DNA of 64,000 nucleotides from Bryum argenteum (taxonomy: Eukaryota > Streptophyta > Bryopsida > Bryales > Bryaceae). Positions 46,363 to 57,125 of the stretch are shown piece after piece (positions within the stretch are counted from its first letter, which is position 1; every line of letters begins with the position of its first letter). Position numbers and translations under genes: made by a program. The DNA lies in assembly GCA_037043015.1 (NCBI GenBank), contig CM073327.1:15110727-15174726 (forward strand), given 5' to 3'. The notes beneath the pieces are model-generated. The model saw only the letters and a program-made list of their open reading frames with translations, was not told the DNA's origin and did no database searches.

Positions 46363-46994
46363 TAAGAAGTTGTTGAGATTTAATGTTAAGATCACAGAAG
46401 GAGAAGGAAAAAAGAAAAAAAAAAAAAAAAAAAAAAAAAATTTATTCAAACCTATTTTTGGTTTCCTCATAACTGGCTTGCAATGGTAGGAGGAAACTAT
46501 CTTTACTAATATGCATGCTATTAATCCATACTTCATTGTGTAGATATGCAATTTTACCACATAAACTAGACTTGAATTGAAACCCTACCCAAGTAATTAC
46601 ATCCAGAACCCAAATTAGATGAAGGAGTTATGAAGCTTCAAAGTTTCTGCCCCTCCTCCACAATGTAGAAAAACAACACTCAATTTTTGAATCCGATCAT
46701 ATTTGAGTACAAAGCAATGTTCAAAGTTCAATGAGAAGACTGTCCCTCAGTGCTCAGTGCTGGATTCATAAATCATCTGGAGGGTACTGTACAGTAGTCT
46801 CTTGTGAAGGGATATCCAAAATACACGTCTAGATAGTTTCTTCGTTACATACAAACTGTACATCCTGCAGCTACTTCTACTAAATTTCGGCATCATAAAC
46901 GGTGAGGGCACCGCAGAGTTCACATCGCTTCCCGGAAAATTCCATCATCCCAACAGAAAAGTAATAACGTCGGCATCCTCGCATCAGGGAGAAA
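46363..46994. other. Poly-A tract and interspersed repeat
   Basis: A 26-bp A run lies at 46415-46440, followed by a copy of the interspersed repeat (TGGCTTGCAATGGTAGGAGG, GATGAAGGAGTTATGAAGC). No gene seen before 46995. Confidence 0.5.
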
Positions 46995-47273
46995 TCAAGG
47001 GCGACCTCGTCCAGGAGGAGGCTGGTTCGCAGGCATCGGCAGCACTGGGACTGGGCGCACCACTGGGGGAAGCGTAATGTCTGTCAACATAACCAGAACT
47101 CCAGTTTATAGTTCAACGAGAAGAGCACAAGATGAGAATGATGCAATTGCTCACCAGGTATCTTTGTCGGCTCGTTATCTCGTCGGTGATGGTGATCAGG
47201 CGATTCCTGCAGCGCTTCCTCAACATCTCGAAAGAATGGAAGACCTTGAGGGTTCGCCATGAGGGCAAAACTC
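46995..47273 (-). CDS. Unrecognised gene, last two exons
   Basis: Minus-strand exons 47155-47273 and 46995-47080 join in phase across a 74-bp GT-AG intron (donor GTGAGC, acceptor TGTTGACAG). The frame reads SFALMANPQGLPFFRDVEEA, then HHHRRDNEPTKIP, and ends in a Pro-rich tail (PVVRPVPVLPMPANQPPP then GRGRP and stop). Pro-rich tails with a GRGRP end occur in RNA-associated proteins, but no domain is visible. Upstream exons (above 47300) could not be set. It may be a gene remnant. Confidence 0.4.
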
Positions 47274-47510
47274 CTGATGAACAAGAACAATTCATTAAAT
47301 CATTGTGCGCATCATCTTAAACTGTAACAAAGCAAAATATAACCTTTCTAAGCATCTCGACATCAAAAGAAGTAGCCAAACAAAGTCAAGCGATCTATTC
47401 GCGCTGCGAAACATACACACTGGTGCTGGCTTTCCGAGTGACATACGCACGGAGGAGACTCTGGATGATGTCGAGCTGCGAAGGGCGGACAGGGAACACA
47501 ATGAGAAGAA

Positions 47511-47577
47511 TGAAAAGAGGGCAGATCCAGGGAGGCTAACTCTAGCCTGGCTGAGGGAAGAATCTGCCCTCTTTTCA
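47511..47577. repeat. Perfect 16-bp stem hairpin
   Basis: TGAAAAGAGGGCAGAT (47511-47526) and ATCTGCCCTCTTTTCA (47562-47577) are perfect inverted repeats. An inner imperfect stem (GGAGGCTA / TAGCCTGG) brings the loop to about five bases. It could be a small MITE remnant or a hairpin RNA. No function shown. Confidence 0.75.
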
Positions 47578-48016
47578 GAATGCCAAATGATACAAGGGTT
47601 ACGCATTCTTTGACCCGATCCATTCACTACAAGAAGTGGCTCAGAAATCACTCACTTTCAGATTGTAAAACTCATTGCTGAGAGGCGTAAGTGAATCCAT
47701 TTTCCGCAAAGTATCTAGGAGTTTGAATCAAGTAAATTCATTGATTTTGAATTGAAATTAAGTTGGTTATGAATTTCACTAGTGAAACCCATAGATGTGT
47801 CTCACATAAGTCATTTTAAGATGAACATGAGTATATTGAGATTCAAGGGTATGTTGAAATTCAAGTTTACATCAAGATTCAAGGTAAAAAATACAATGTA
47901 CCTCCTCCTTGGATTGGCATTGGTGCTCTGCTGTTTAAAGCCAACTTAGTTTCATACCTTCGAGGGTAACACTTTCATTGGGCACCCCTTAAAATCACCA
48001 GGAGGTGCTGCATCGC
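47578..48016. other. Intergenic stretch
   Basis: AT-rich, no feature recognised apart from repeated TTGAGATTCAAG phrases near 47840-47885. Confidence 0.4.
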
Positions 48017-48310
48017 CAACGGATAAGCATTGCCCCTTCAATTCACCAGGAGGTGCTGCATCGCCAGCGAGTAAGCATTGCCAGAGGATAATCATTGCCA
48101 GCGCAAAAGCATTGCCAGCGCAAAAGCATTGCCAGCGCAAAAGCATTGCCAGCGCAAAAGCATTGCCAGCGCAAAAGCATTGCCAGCGCAAAAGCATTGC
48201 CAGCGCAAAAGCATTGCCAGCGGATAAGCACTGCCAGCGGAAAAGCACTGCCAGCGGATAAGCATCGTCAGCGGATAAGCATTGCCCAGGAGGTGCTGCA
48301 TCGTCAGCGA
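48017..48310. repeat. 17-bp minisatellite
   Basis: At least seven units of GCCAGCGCAAAAGCATT are flanked by variants (GCCAGCGGATAAGCATT) and by three copies of CCAGGAGGTGCTGCATCG. Because 17 is not a multiple of 3, all three frames on both strands stay open and give artefact ORFs. Confidence 0.95.
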
Positions 48311-49199
48311 ATAAGATCATCCTCACACGAGTGGAAAGCAACACGTCTTCACGCGCACCGCGTTGTGAAAGAATGAATAAACGCGGAAGCAGTTAACAAT
48401 ATCCTTGCCACTTGCAAGCTCTTCCTAATTTTGAACGCCCACCATGCATGCCAGCCTCTGCTATATTAGTTAAGAATCTTCAGGATCCACTGATGGAAAT
48501 CCTTTTTCACGTGGCCCATGCTTACCACGCCAGACTGCCTTCTGGAAGAACTTGACCGACATACAATGGCGAACTCCGCCCCTTCAATTCCCTAATATGC
48601 GTTGCATCATCAGTGGATGAAGATCGTCGTCGTCGTCACTGACATACTGAATTTCGACCATCATCTTCTCTTATATTTTCTTGGTCGTAAATAAAGGTAA
48701 ACTTCATTGCAGAGAATCTTGCAAGCCCTCATTTAGCCAGAGCACATAGTTCTGAGCACTAGAAGAAAATGGCTCGAGTGTACATTACCACCAGGTGCAT
48801 TCATGCCACTTCTCTACTAGAGAAGATACGAGTACGAGACCTATTGAAGACCAAACGACCATCCTCACAACACGAACATCCAAACAAAAAGGCTGATGAA
48901 CAAAGCCAAAATCAGACGTGGTACCTGAGATTAAGAAATACAACCACTCTTCATTGAATGAGACTTCCAGGCGCAAACATTCAGAAGCGGTAATAACCAG
49001 CAATGAGATAGCATCCGAGCGTAAACCGCGGCTTCCGGAAACAAGCTCATTGCTGGTCACGTCCACTAACAACACCGCCGAATCAGGCAGCCGGAGAAAC
49101 GAGCAGCCTGACGAAACAAAAATTGTCGGCAACACAAGAGATGTCTGCAGACTCAAAATGAGTCACATAGCAGCGGGGAAACATTATATATCCCCCACT
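48311..49199. other. Unassigned stretch with coding-like composition near its end
   Basis: The plus frame 48918-49250 is Ser/Thr/Glu/Arg-rich (NETSRRKHSEAVITSNEIAS) and could be an exon, but no splice structure or family supports it. Confidence 0.3.
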
Positions 49200-49223
49200 G
49201 AATCTATCGGATCCGATAGATTC
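49200..49223. repeat. Perfect 24-bp palindrome
   Basis: The two half-sites GAATCTATCGGA and TCCGATAGATTC are directly joined with no spacer. It lies about 30 bp before the 22-bp minisatellite, whose unit contains CCGATAC. Confidence 0.95.
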
Positions 49224-49253
49224 TCCGATAGTGTAGTAAAGCTCCGGTAGGTT

Positions 49254-49392
49254 AACGGGGGCAATTGGTCATCCGATACCGGGGCAATTGGTCGTCCGAT
49301 ACGGGGGCAATTGGTCGTCCGATACCGGGGCAATTGGTCGTCCGATACGGGGGCAATTGTCGTCCGATACGGGGGCAATTGGTCGTCCGTGT
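49254..49392. repeat. 21-22-bp minisatellite
   Basis: About six units of GGGGCAATTGGTCGTCCGAT, alternating between ACCGGGG and ACGGGGG junctions. Open frames over it are artefacts. Confidence 0.95.
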
Positions 49393-49629
49393 ACAAATCG
49401 GCCCTCCTGCTGTCACCACGGGCGTCTCTTGCGCATGCGTGCTGGCTTGCGCTCCTTGATTAAGCACTCGGCAAACTCTTCAGGTCCTATGTGCTGACGA
49501 AAGTTGTCGTGAACTTTGAGAACATGAAAGAATTGACATAGTCAGAAAATCAAAACCAGTGAAATCTCTGAACATATTCAAGCTATGGCAATGAAACGGA
49601 ACGCAACTGAGTGCATGCGAATGTATTAC

Positions 49630-50330
49630 CGTCATTGCGCCCGTCTCGCTTGACGGCGTTCCGGACGCACTCTAGTCACTCTGATCTGACGACGACCCTG
49701 GATCCGATTAGTCACGGTTTTCTTGGATGTCAGCAACAGGAACCCTTCCTTTTGCGATCTCGGAATTCGCATTGCACATTAGCTTGGTGTTCACATTCGC
49801 AAGCGCCTGCTGCTCCACATTCGCAATCTCATGATGCTCCACATTCGCAATCTCATGATGCTCCACATTCGCAATCTCATGATGCTCCACATTCGCAATC
49901 TCATGATGCTCCACATTCGCAATCTCACGATGCTCCACATTCGCAATCTGAGAGGCTCTCGCGTTGTGGTCTAAGTCTTTCTGCTGGTCCCGGCTGCAGA
50001 TTAAAGATCGAGCACAACAAAAAGTTAGAATCAATGGACGTAAAGAAAGTGGACAATTAATCACCAAAATTCAGTTGAAAATGTTCATATGAACAGGAAA
50101 CAAACAGCATACATTAGCTTGATTACCTCGCTCGACGAAGGTTGCCTCTTCCTGCGCAGCTAACGTAGGATGGAGTCGCCCTGGCTATCTGGATGCTTGG
50201 TAACCTTAACACCATCAATCGAAAGTGTTTCGGACGAACTCCCATTCGCATGGGACTGAACCTGTACAGTGGCGATTGATTGGGGATCCAAAGTCGGAAC
50301 GGACGGAGGATGGATCTCCCCAATCGTGTC
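49630..50330 (-). pseudogene. RWP-RK family copy 3, pseudogene fragment
   Basis: Two exon remnants match copies 1 and 4. The end of exon 2 (50127 to about 50330) reads DGVKVTKHPDSQGDS, then after an in-frame TAG, LRRKRQPSSSE at a GTAATC donor. Exon 3 (about 49630-49993) contains repeats of IANVEHHE, then NANSEIAKGRVPVADIQENR, a stop, and ASGTPSSETG. The N-terminal region and the RWP-RK exon are not found nearby. Two or more stops and a shifted frame at the exon 3 start mark it as dead. Confidence 0.7.
49790..49951. repeat. 24-bp coding minisatellite in copy 3
   Basis: Six units of ATTCGCAATCTCATGATGCT plus CCAC encode IANVEHHE on the minus strand. The period is a multiple of three, so expansion keeps the frame. 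It amplifies the Asn-Val motif seen singly in copies 1 and 4. Confidence 0.95.
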
Positions 50331-53300
50331 AAGACTCAAGATGTTGAGTCTTTCTTTTTCTTAGGAATTTGAGATACACCATCATTATGATTGTCGATAA
50401 GACAGTCCATGGTAGAAATCACGGATTATGTTGTGAGGATGAAATGGACCTAATCTAACAAAGACAACTCATGGAAACAAGAGGGGAGAGAAGAGAAGTA
50501 AACTGAGAACTTTAATATACAAGGACACTCAAGAGACAATCAAAAGAAATGTATGATATTCTTTTGCATGAGCAATCTAAAGATTGAAGAGTGAATTGCA
50601 AGAAGGTGAGGGTGACAACAATATTAATATTGCATCACTAATAGCAATTGTCAAGGAATTGAATTGAGAAAAATAAGAAATTAAGTGTTAGACAAGGACA
50701 CAGGGTAGGGTGGCAACAACATTAAGTATAATCTAGTCACTTACTGCTCTTTTTGGTGTCAAAGGTACAAGGAGTTTGAGGCTCTAAGGAATGAAAATTC
50801 CTCCAAATAATGTAATTGGTTCATTGATGATGATTTAAAAGAGTGATCAATCACATAAGAGGAATTTTTACATCCTTCCTCCACATGATTGGGTAAAAAG
50901 TCTCCTACATGCGCATTAATTTTATTATATCTCATAAAGTTTTGCTTTGCTATATGAACATCATATAGCTTGAAACTAAGGAGTACAAATTTACAATCAA
51001 ACCTTATGAATAGTAAATTTGTAATGAATTTAATAGTAAGACTATAACTTTGGAGAGTAATAGAAGTTACATTTCTTTCTACACTAGGAAAGAAATTTCC
51101 TTTCGCAAGATTTTGAGATACAAGGGATAAATTTTAATTTGTCACTACAAGCATGAAAATTCTAAAGGGAGATTTAGAATTTATTATCATTTCATAATTG
51201 GCCAAATACATAATCCGTGATATCGACTCAACAAAGAGTGTTTTTTTTCCATAAGTTACTTATTCTTGGCATCAAGCAAATAAAACATCACATAGATTGT
51301 ATTTGAGAGTTGATAGTAGATAAAGTATTACTCAAACAATAAGGAATGGAATGGCATGATAAGTTAAAATAATACATACCATGTTCTAAGAAATTATACA
51401 GGTGATTTCATTTCTCTTGTTTGGATAATTCAACAAAGAAACAAGAGCTAACCAATCTGAGCAAAACTTATGATATGTCGATTCTCCCACTCATGTGAGA
51501 AATGACCAATTCATGCTACAAATATGTGAGTCAATAGAAGATTCCAGCTTGTCAGTAAAAGATAAAAGCCACTCCCATTTTCTAATTTGTTTATCATTGT
51601 GTATGTTCAACATGTTTGGTGACCATTTAATCTTACAAGTTAGATGATTGAAATGAAACTACTAATATGTACATGGGGTGATCGAAGGACTTACTGCAAG
51701 ACGAGAATGAAGATGAATCAAACATTGGATCCATGTTACATGACACGATTTACGGTATTAAAAAGTAGCATCAATAATCTTGCAAGAATGCAAGGGTTTA
51801 CATTCATTTTTTGGTGACTTGACCCGTAGGGTATGAAATTGGGCAGCCCAAAGTATTTGGCAAAGAATCTGTGAATATAAGGCCGAGCAATACGTAGGCT
51901 AGGGATCGCGCTGCAAATTGAGAGTTGAGAGGCGGAAGACTCGGGACTGGGCTGGCACCCGCGATCACTTCTCACGTCGGCCATAACGGAAAGCGACTGC
52001 GAGCACAAGAGAGCAACAACTGATACATGGGCCACACCGGGGGGTGCGGACTGCAGACCGGTCCAACCAGCCAGCATGGGCCGGCGAGCTTGAAATCCTG
52101 GTAGCCGGAGTGACCTTGAACCAAGAGGCCGGTCGAGCAGGGGCTGCAAAGTAAAAGGGGGCAACCAACCCTCTTTAAAAAAAAATTCAAATTCTAATCT
52201 CTATATCTACTTCAGAATCTATAATAGAATACTTTTCGGCAATACAAGTTTCCTATCCACCAATGTACCAATCTACCAACCTACGAACTTACCAACCTTC
52301 CAACCTACAAACTTACCAACCTACCTACCTTCTTTTGTTGGTTTTATGTATTAAAAAAATATGAATAAAGAGAGAAAAAAGGGAGAAAAATAACCCTTTG
52401 AGGAAATGGTAGACACGGGATGCTTTTTTGAAAGTACCAGGTAAAGATTTTCCCGTCGGGACGACGGGGACCTTACTAGTATATATTTAATAAAATACCG
52501 TACAATGATCCTTCCTACTCAGGTATAAATGGTAAATAAGGGATAATTTTGTAAAAATACCATATAAAGAGCTTGCCTGTAAATGGTAGATAAGGGATAA
52601 TTTTGTAAAAATACCATATAAAGAGCTTGCTTGTCGAGACGACAGGTACATTGCTAGTTTTAGATATAAAAAATTTCAAAAGGATTAAGGTACAAAAAGA
52701 TTTAAAAACAAACAAATATTTATTTAAAAAAATAAAAAATAAAAAATAAAAAAATAAAAAAATTGGTCAACTCGGGCTATCACTGAAAGTACAATCACCT
52801 GCACCTGCTCTTGAATTTCGAAGATGGCAGTGTCGCTCGATAACAGGAAATGGCTCACAAACCCTAAACTCGAAAGAACAAGATTCCGGTAATTGCTCAC
52901 AAATCCTGAATTGATAGAACAACAAACCGCCGGAAACAAATACTCACGTGGGAATATTGCCGCGAGAGCTTCTAACTAAGACCTCATCCACAATCGTTTC
53001 CACAATCGTTTGGATGGACGTTGGCTCTGTGCAAGGCAAATCCGGAACACACTTGCATGAAGTCGTTATTCACAAACTCACTCCGATATCGTCGCGATGT
53101 CAGTTGTGGCAACGGTCGTTGGGAATGTCCGCTTCTGCAAATAGTCTAGAAATACTTCGGAATCACCGATCCAGAATCACCGACTTCAGAATCACTGACG
53201 CTCGATGATCAGAAGAGACCTGGCTTGAACAAGAGGAGTCGACCTGGCTCGATACAGTACTTTTCGATTGAAATTGCTCATCCACATCAGCTCGAAGCCG

Positions 53301-53900
53301 ATCGTCGGAGTTGAATCCTTGTGGACGCATGACTAATTTGACCCGGCCCTTGTCGTATTCAACCCGTGGATGAAGGGGCACACTTGGGCCTTTTAGGTTA
53401 ATATAAAAGCTTGTATAATTGTTTGTTTCAGGAGTTCCATCCTGGTAGTTGTAATCTGTTTTGGAATAGAAAGCCCGATTGTTGATTGTCTTAGGCCTTT
53501 TTGGTTTTGTATCATATACTCCATATATCACAAATCTATTACATAACTTTTTTAATAGGAGAGAACATCAAGGCTATTTATGTCAACTCAATTCAATGTT
53601 TGTGAATATAAGTTACAAATATGTAAAGGGCATCAAAAAACGTTTCTAAAGAGATATTAATACTCACTTTCCTAACAAACCTCAACTTCCGTACAAAGGT
53701 CTTCATAAGAGCTAAAAGTAGAAACTAAGGAGTAACTGAGTAAGATAAAATAACACTAAAGTTAAAAACAAACTTACTCATATCATGGAAATCTTTCACG
53801 TATTGGTCACAAAAAGTGCACTAACTTTCGAACATAGTTAACAAAAGAATTTACAAACATGGTTGTCATTTGAAAGTTGAAGGTATGTCATCTCTAATTC
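50331..53900. other. Mostly unassigned stretch
   Basis: About 50622-50850 repeats 32750-33045, and 51600-51700 repeats 18670-18775. About 51850-52170 is a GC-rich island without a recognisable frame. 52250-52325 holds imperfect ACCAACCTAC repeats. 52527-52635 is a 54-bp tandem duplication (AAATGGTARATAAGGGATAA). An open minus frame at 53163-53531 has no known domain. Confidence 0.4.
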
Positions 53901-54212
53901 CTTTGAAAGGGAACCATACATAGAGCAATCAAATTCACAACAACGAAGCTGTGCCTTTGAGCAACAAGTGAACGTGCAACCTCCAACTTCCAACCTCCAG
54001 TCTAGCCGAAACTGCAACCTCTAGACTATCCCAAACTACAACCTCCAGACTCTGGCCGTTTGAGGCCGACCACTTCGTCATTCTCGCTCCTCAGTTTCAC
54101 AGACCAAGACCATCTCATGCTCGAGCGATGTCACATTCTCAAGCCGGTCCACTCAGGCTCGACCTATGTCACTTTCTCAATCGAAATCCTCCTCGAAATC
54201 CTCCTCCGAATC

Positions 54213-56256
54213 CTAATCGGAACCCTCCTCCGAACCCTCCTCCGAATCCTCCTCGCAGTCAGAATCGGACTCGGACTCCTGCAAAATCAAGCTCGTCACT
54301 CAACCTCATAACGATATGTAAGTGACTCACTTCTCGAATCCAGGATGTAGTTAAAAGTAAAGAACTTCACTATTCCAAACTGTTTAATCTGCTCCCCACA
54401 ACCACTACGCACCTCTTCTTGCACCTTCTGGCATTCGACTTCTGGACCTCGCCCTCGACCGAACCACTGCTCCTTCACTCAAGAAGGCCAGCTCGTTCTG
54501 AGTGCTCCTAGCCTGCATGCCGAACGTAAACACGTAAGTGATTCAAGGCATTCACCCTCTAAGATCAATGTAAGATCGTGTGTGTACTCTACCTTCTCGC
54601 TGGGCCATCGCTTTAGCCCAAGCAATCTGCATGCATCCTGCAGAGCAGAGGGGCCGATGTCCAGCTTGTCGGCAGCTTCAGTTGCACTTAGCTCGTGCAA
54701 TTTCGCCAAATCTTCCAGCGTTACACGATCCGGTGCACAACCCGGTCCCGGTCGCTGAATTGTGAAAACCACAAAACTTAACAAAACTTAGATGTGACGC
54801 AGGAAGAAGGGAGTGAGAACAACCACATTACATTCAGTTACGCACATAGTTTCGGATGGAGAAAACAAAAGAAAGTAACCTGACATACTTACCGGGTTAG
54901 AGAAATGTCGAACCCTATTTCGCCGTCTGAGAGGCACGGACTGAGCTCGACCTTTGTTCACCTGGATGTCAGTCACACGCACCTCCCTTTCCTCCACGTT
55001 CGCATTCGCCACCAACTTGCTTTTCACATTTGCAAGCGGCTGTTGATTTACATTCCCATTCCCAATCTGGCGATCCGGTACACTCCCTGCACGAGGACCA
55101 GAAGCTTTTGCATAATCCTGGCGCGCCTCTGGGTCTAGGAAACGGAGTGCCGCCGTATTCGACAACCGCACACGCTGTGGTGCACGTGGCTCCTGTTGAA
55201 GCTGAAAATCAAACACCCAACACAAAACAAAACAAAACAAATGAGAAATAATGCAGAAAACATACATCGAGAGCATTATCACATGCAGTACTATGCACAA
55301 GCAAAAAGCATCGGCGGTGACTTACCGTACTGGACGGAGTTCGCCTCTTCCTATTCCGTGTAGGAAGCACGGAATCAGCGGGGGCATCGGTACTCTTGGT
55401 TACAAGCTTACCACCATGACTCGCAGGACCTGTGGGCGCATTGCCATTCGTGCGCGGCTGAAGCTGTTCACCGGCTATTCGCTGAGCATCAACATTCTCA
55501 ACCGCATAGGTGCTCACGTTTGCAACTCCTAGAGGATGCATGTCTTTTCGATAGTGTTGACGCTTTCGCACCACGAAAGCACCTTCCCTATTATGGCCGC
55601 CTTTTCGATCTGATCCGGTCCAAGGGTTTGTGGGCGACTTGTCCTCGCGTGCGTACGTAGGCGACGTCGTTGCGGTAGGGAGAACCTCATGTTTCGACTT
55701 CTTGCTGGTGTTGCTTTGGCCGGACGAGCACCCCCATGAGCTCCGGGGGTGAGGAATCCGATGTCGACAGGCTGTATGACATCCCTCCTCTTGATGTTCT
55801 TCAGGTTGACGATTCCTGATGCAAGTCGTTGCCAAAGGGTGGAATTCGCCACCATAGAAACGAGCTGCTTGTCACCAGCGGAGGTGGTGGTGACGATGCT
55901 CTCGATCCTTGCATTGCCGTCTATGATCTCAACTTGGTCATCGCGGTTGAGCAGGAGCAGAAAAACTCCTTCATGACTTTGGATATGGCCATTGCCGCGT
56001 ACTTTTTGCTGCAAGGTCATTCAAAGTATGTGAGATTTCCTATTCTGTCTTATAATATAATGAAGAGGGTGGTGGCGTTAGCAAATCTCATTCACAATAA
56101 AAAGAACCGTCAGTTAATATTAAGAACTCTCACCTCAACAAAAGCGCGGAAGTTCTCAACTCGTGTGTTGGGGAGTAGTCGGCATGTCCATCTCTCCCCC
56201 CTCACGATCGTTGCTATCCTTGCTTCCCTATAACGTGGAATGACACGATGGTCCAT
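54213..56256 (-). pseudogene. RWP-RK family gene copy 4, all exons present, frameshifted
   Basis: Six minus-strand exons: 56134-56256 (ATG 56256), 55326-56008, 54893-55201, 54593-54754, 54413-54512 and 54213-54278. Exon 1 gives MDHRVIPRYREARIATIVRG and RWTCRLLPNT. Exon 2 continues VFLLLLNRDDQVEIIDGNAR, QLVSMVANSTLWQRL and KNIKRRDVIQPVDIGFLTPG. Exon 3 has NQQPLANVKSKLVANANV and VPLRRRNRVRHFSNP. Exon 4 is RWP-RK (DLAKLHELSATEAADKLDIG, LGLKRWPSEK). Exon 6 is acidic. One base is missing near 55722 relative to copy 1, and exon 5 is out of frame (100 bp), so the full protein cannot be read. Sequencing error cannot be excluded. Intron positions match copies 1 and 2. Confidence 0.78.
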
Positions 56257-57125
56257 CGCTACAATTGCAAAGTAGCTATGTGCGGGAACTCAGAGAGTAT
56301 AGTGAGGAAGAGAAGGCAAAAATATGGAGAAAAAACATAGATCGAAACAAATTAGTAATGCCGCAACAAGAAGACACAAACAAGTAGGGAGGTGTTTTGG
56401 ACAACGTATGATTTGTACCATCCTTCCTCCATCCGTCCAACACTTTTCATCCACTTAAAAAGAAGGTTTCATAAGCAATAATTAGTCACCCAAATGTTTC
56501 TCAAAATAACAATGAAGCTACATCGCCACATTGTAAACTTACATCACAATAAGTGGAAATCCACATCGATCTATTAGGTTTAGATATTGAAAACTTTATT
56601 TGTTGGGTTTTGGGTATTGATATATAGCGCTCACGTTGGGAGCATTTTAATGTGCAAAAGAGCACATTAACAAATTAGTACAAATTATTTGAATTGCAAT
56701 GAAATACAACTTCCTTAAGAATGCCTCATGTCGTATGTACATTTGCAGAATATTTGAGATGTAGGCTATGGTTAGGATCCACATCAATTACTATTTTGAG
56801 TATGTTAATCTTCATCACACATCCCTAAATATCTTTTACTTTGATGAAGGCCTATAAGCTACTACCATCCTCCTACATATCTTATTTGGTGTTTGAAAAG
56901 CCTAAATCCTACTATGTGAAATATCGGATTCACTTGGTCCATAATTGTTCAACATACATCAACTCCTTGAGTGAAATATTGGTTGTCAATAATTAATGAC
57001 AATATTAATAGCCTTATGCGAAGCATAATTCAAAAAAATTAGAAGATATATTTTGGGTGAGGCACATACCTCTCCCCTAAAACAAATTAATGATATTTTA
57101 TATTGTGATTTTAGGGCGGAACATT
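56257..57125 (-). promoter_or_regulatory. Upstream region of copy 4
   Basis: Homologous over about 0.9 kb to the region above copy 1 (29870-31035), with shared short blocks in the same order. It gives the probable promoter and the left limit of the duplicated segment. Confidence 0.6.

Noticed and set aside
48017-48310. Possible CRISPR-like array
   Set aside because: Repeats are contiguous with no unique spacers, and the genome is a plant nuclear one.
47952-48376. Long ORFs on both strands with repeats such as CAGNAFALAMLLRWQ
   Set aside because: A 17-bp period read in three frames explains them fully.
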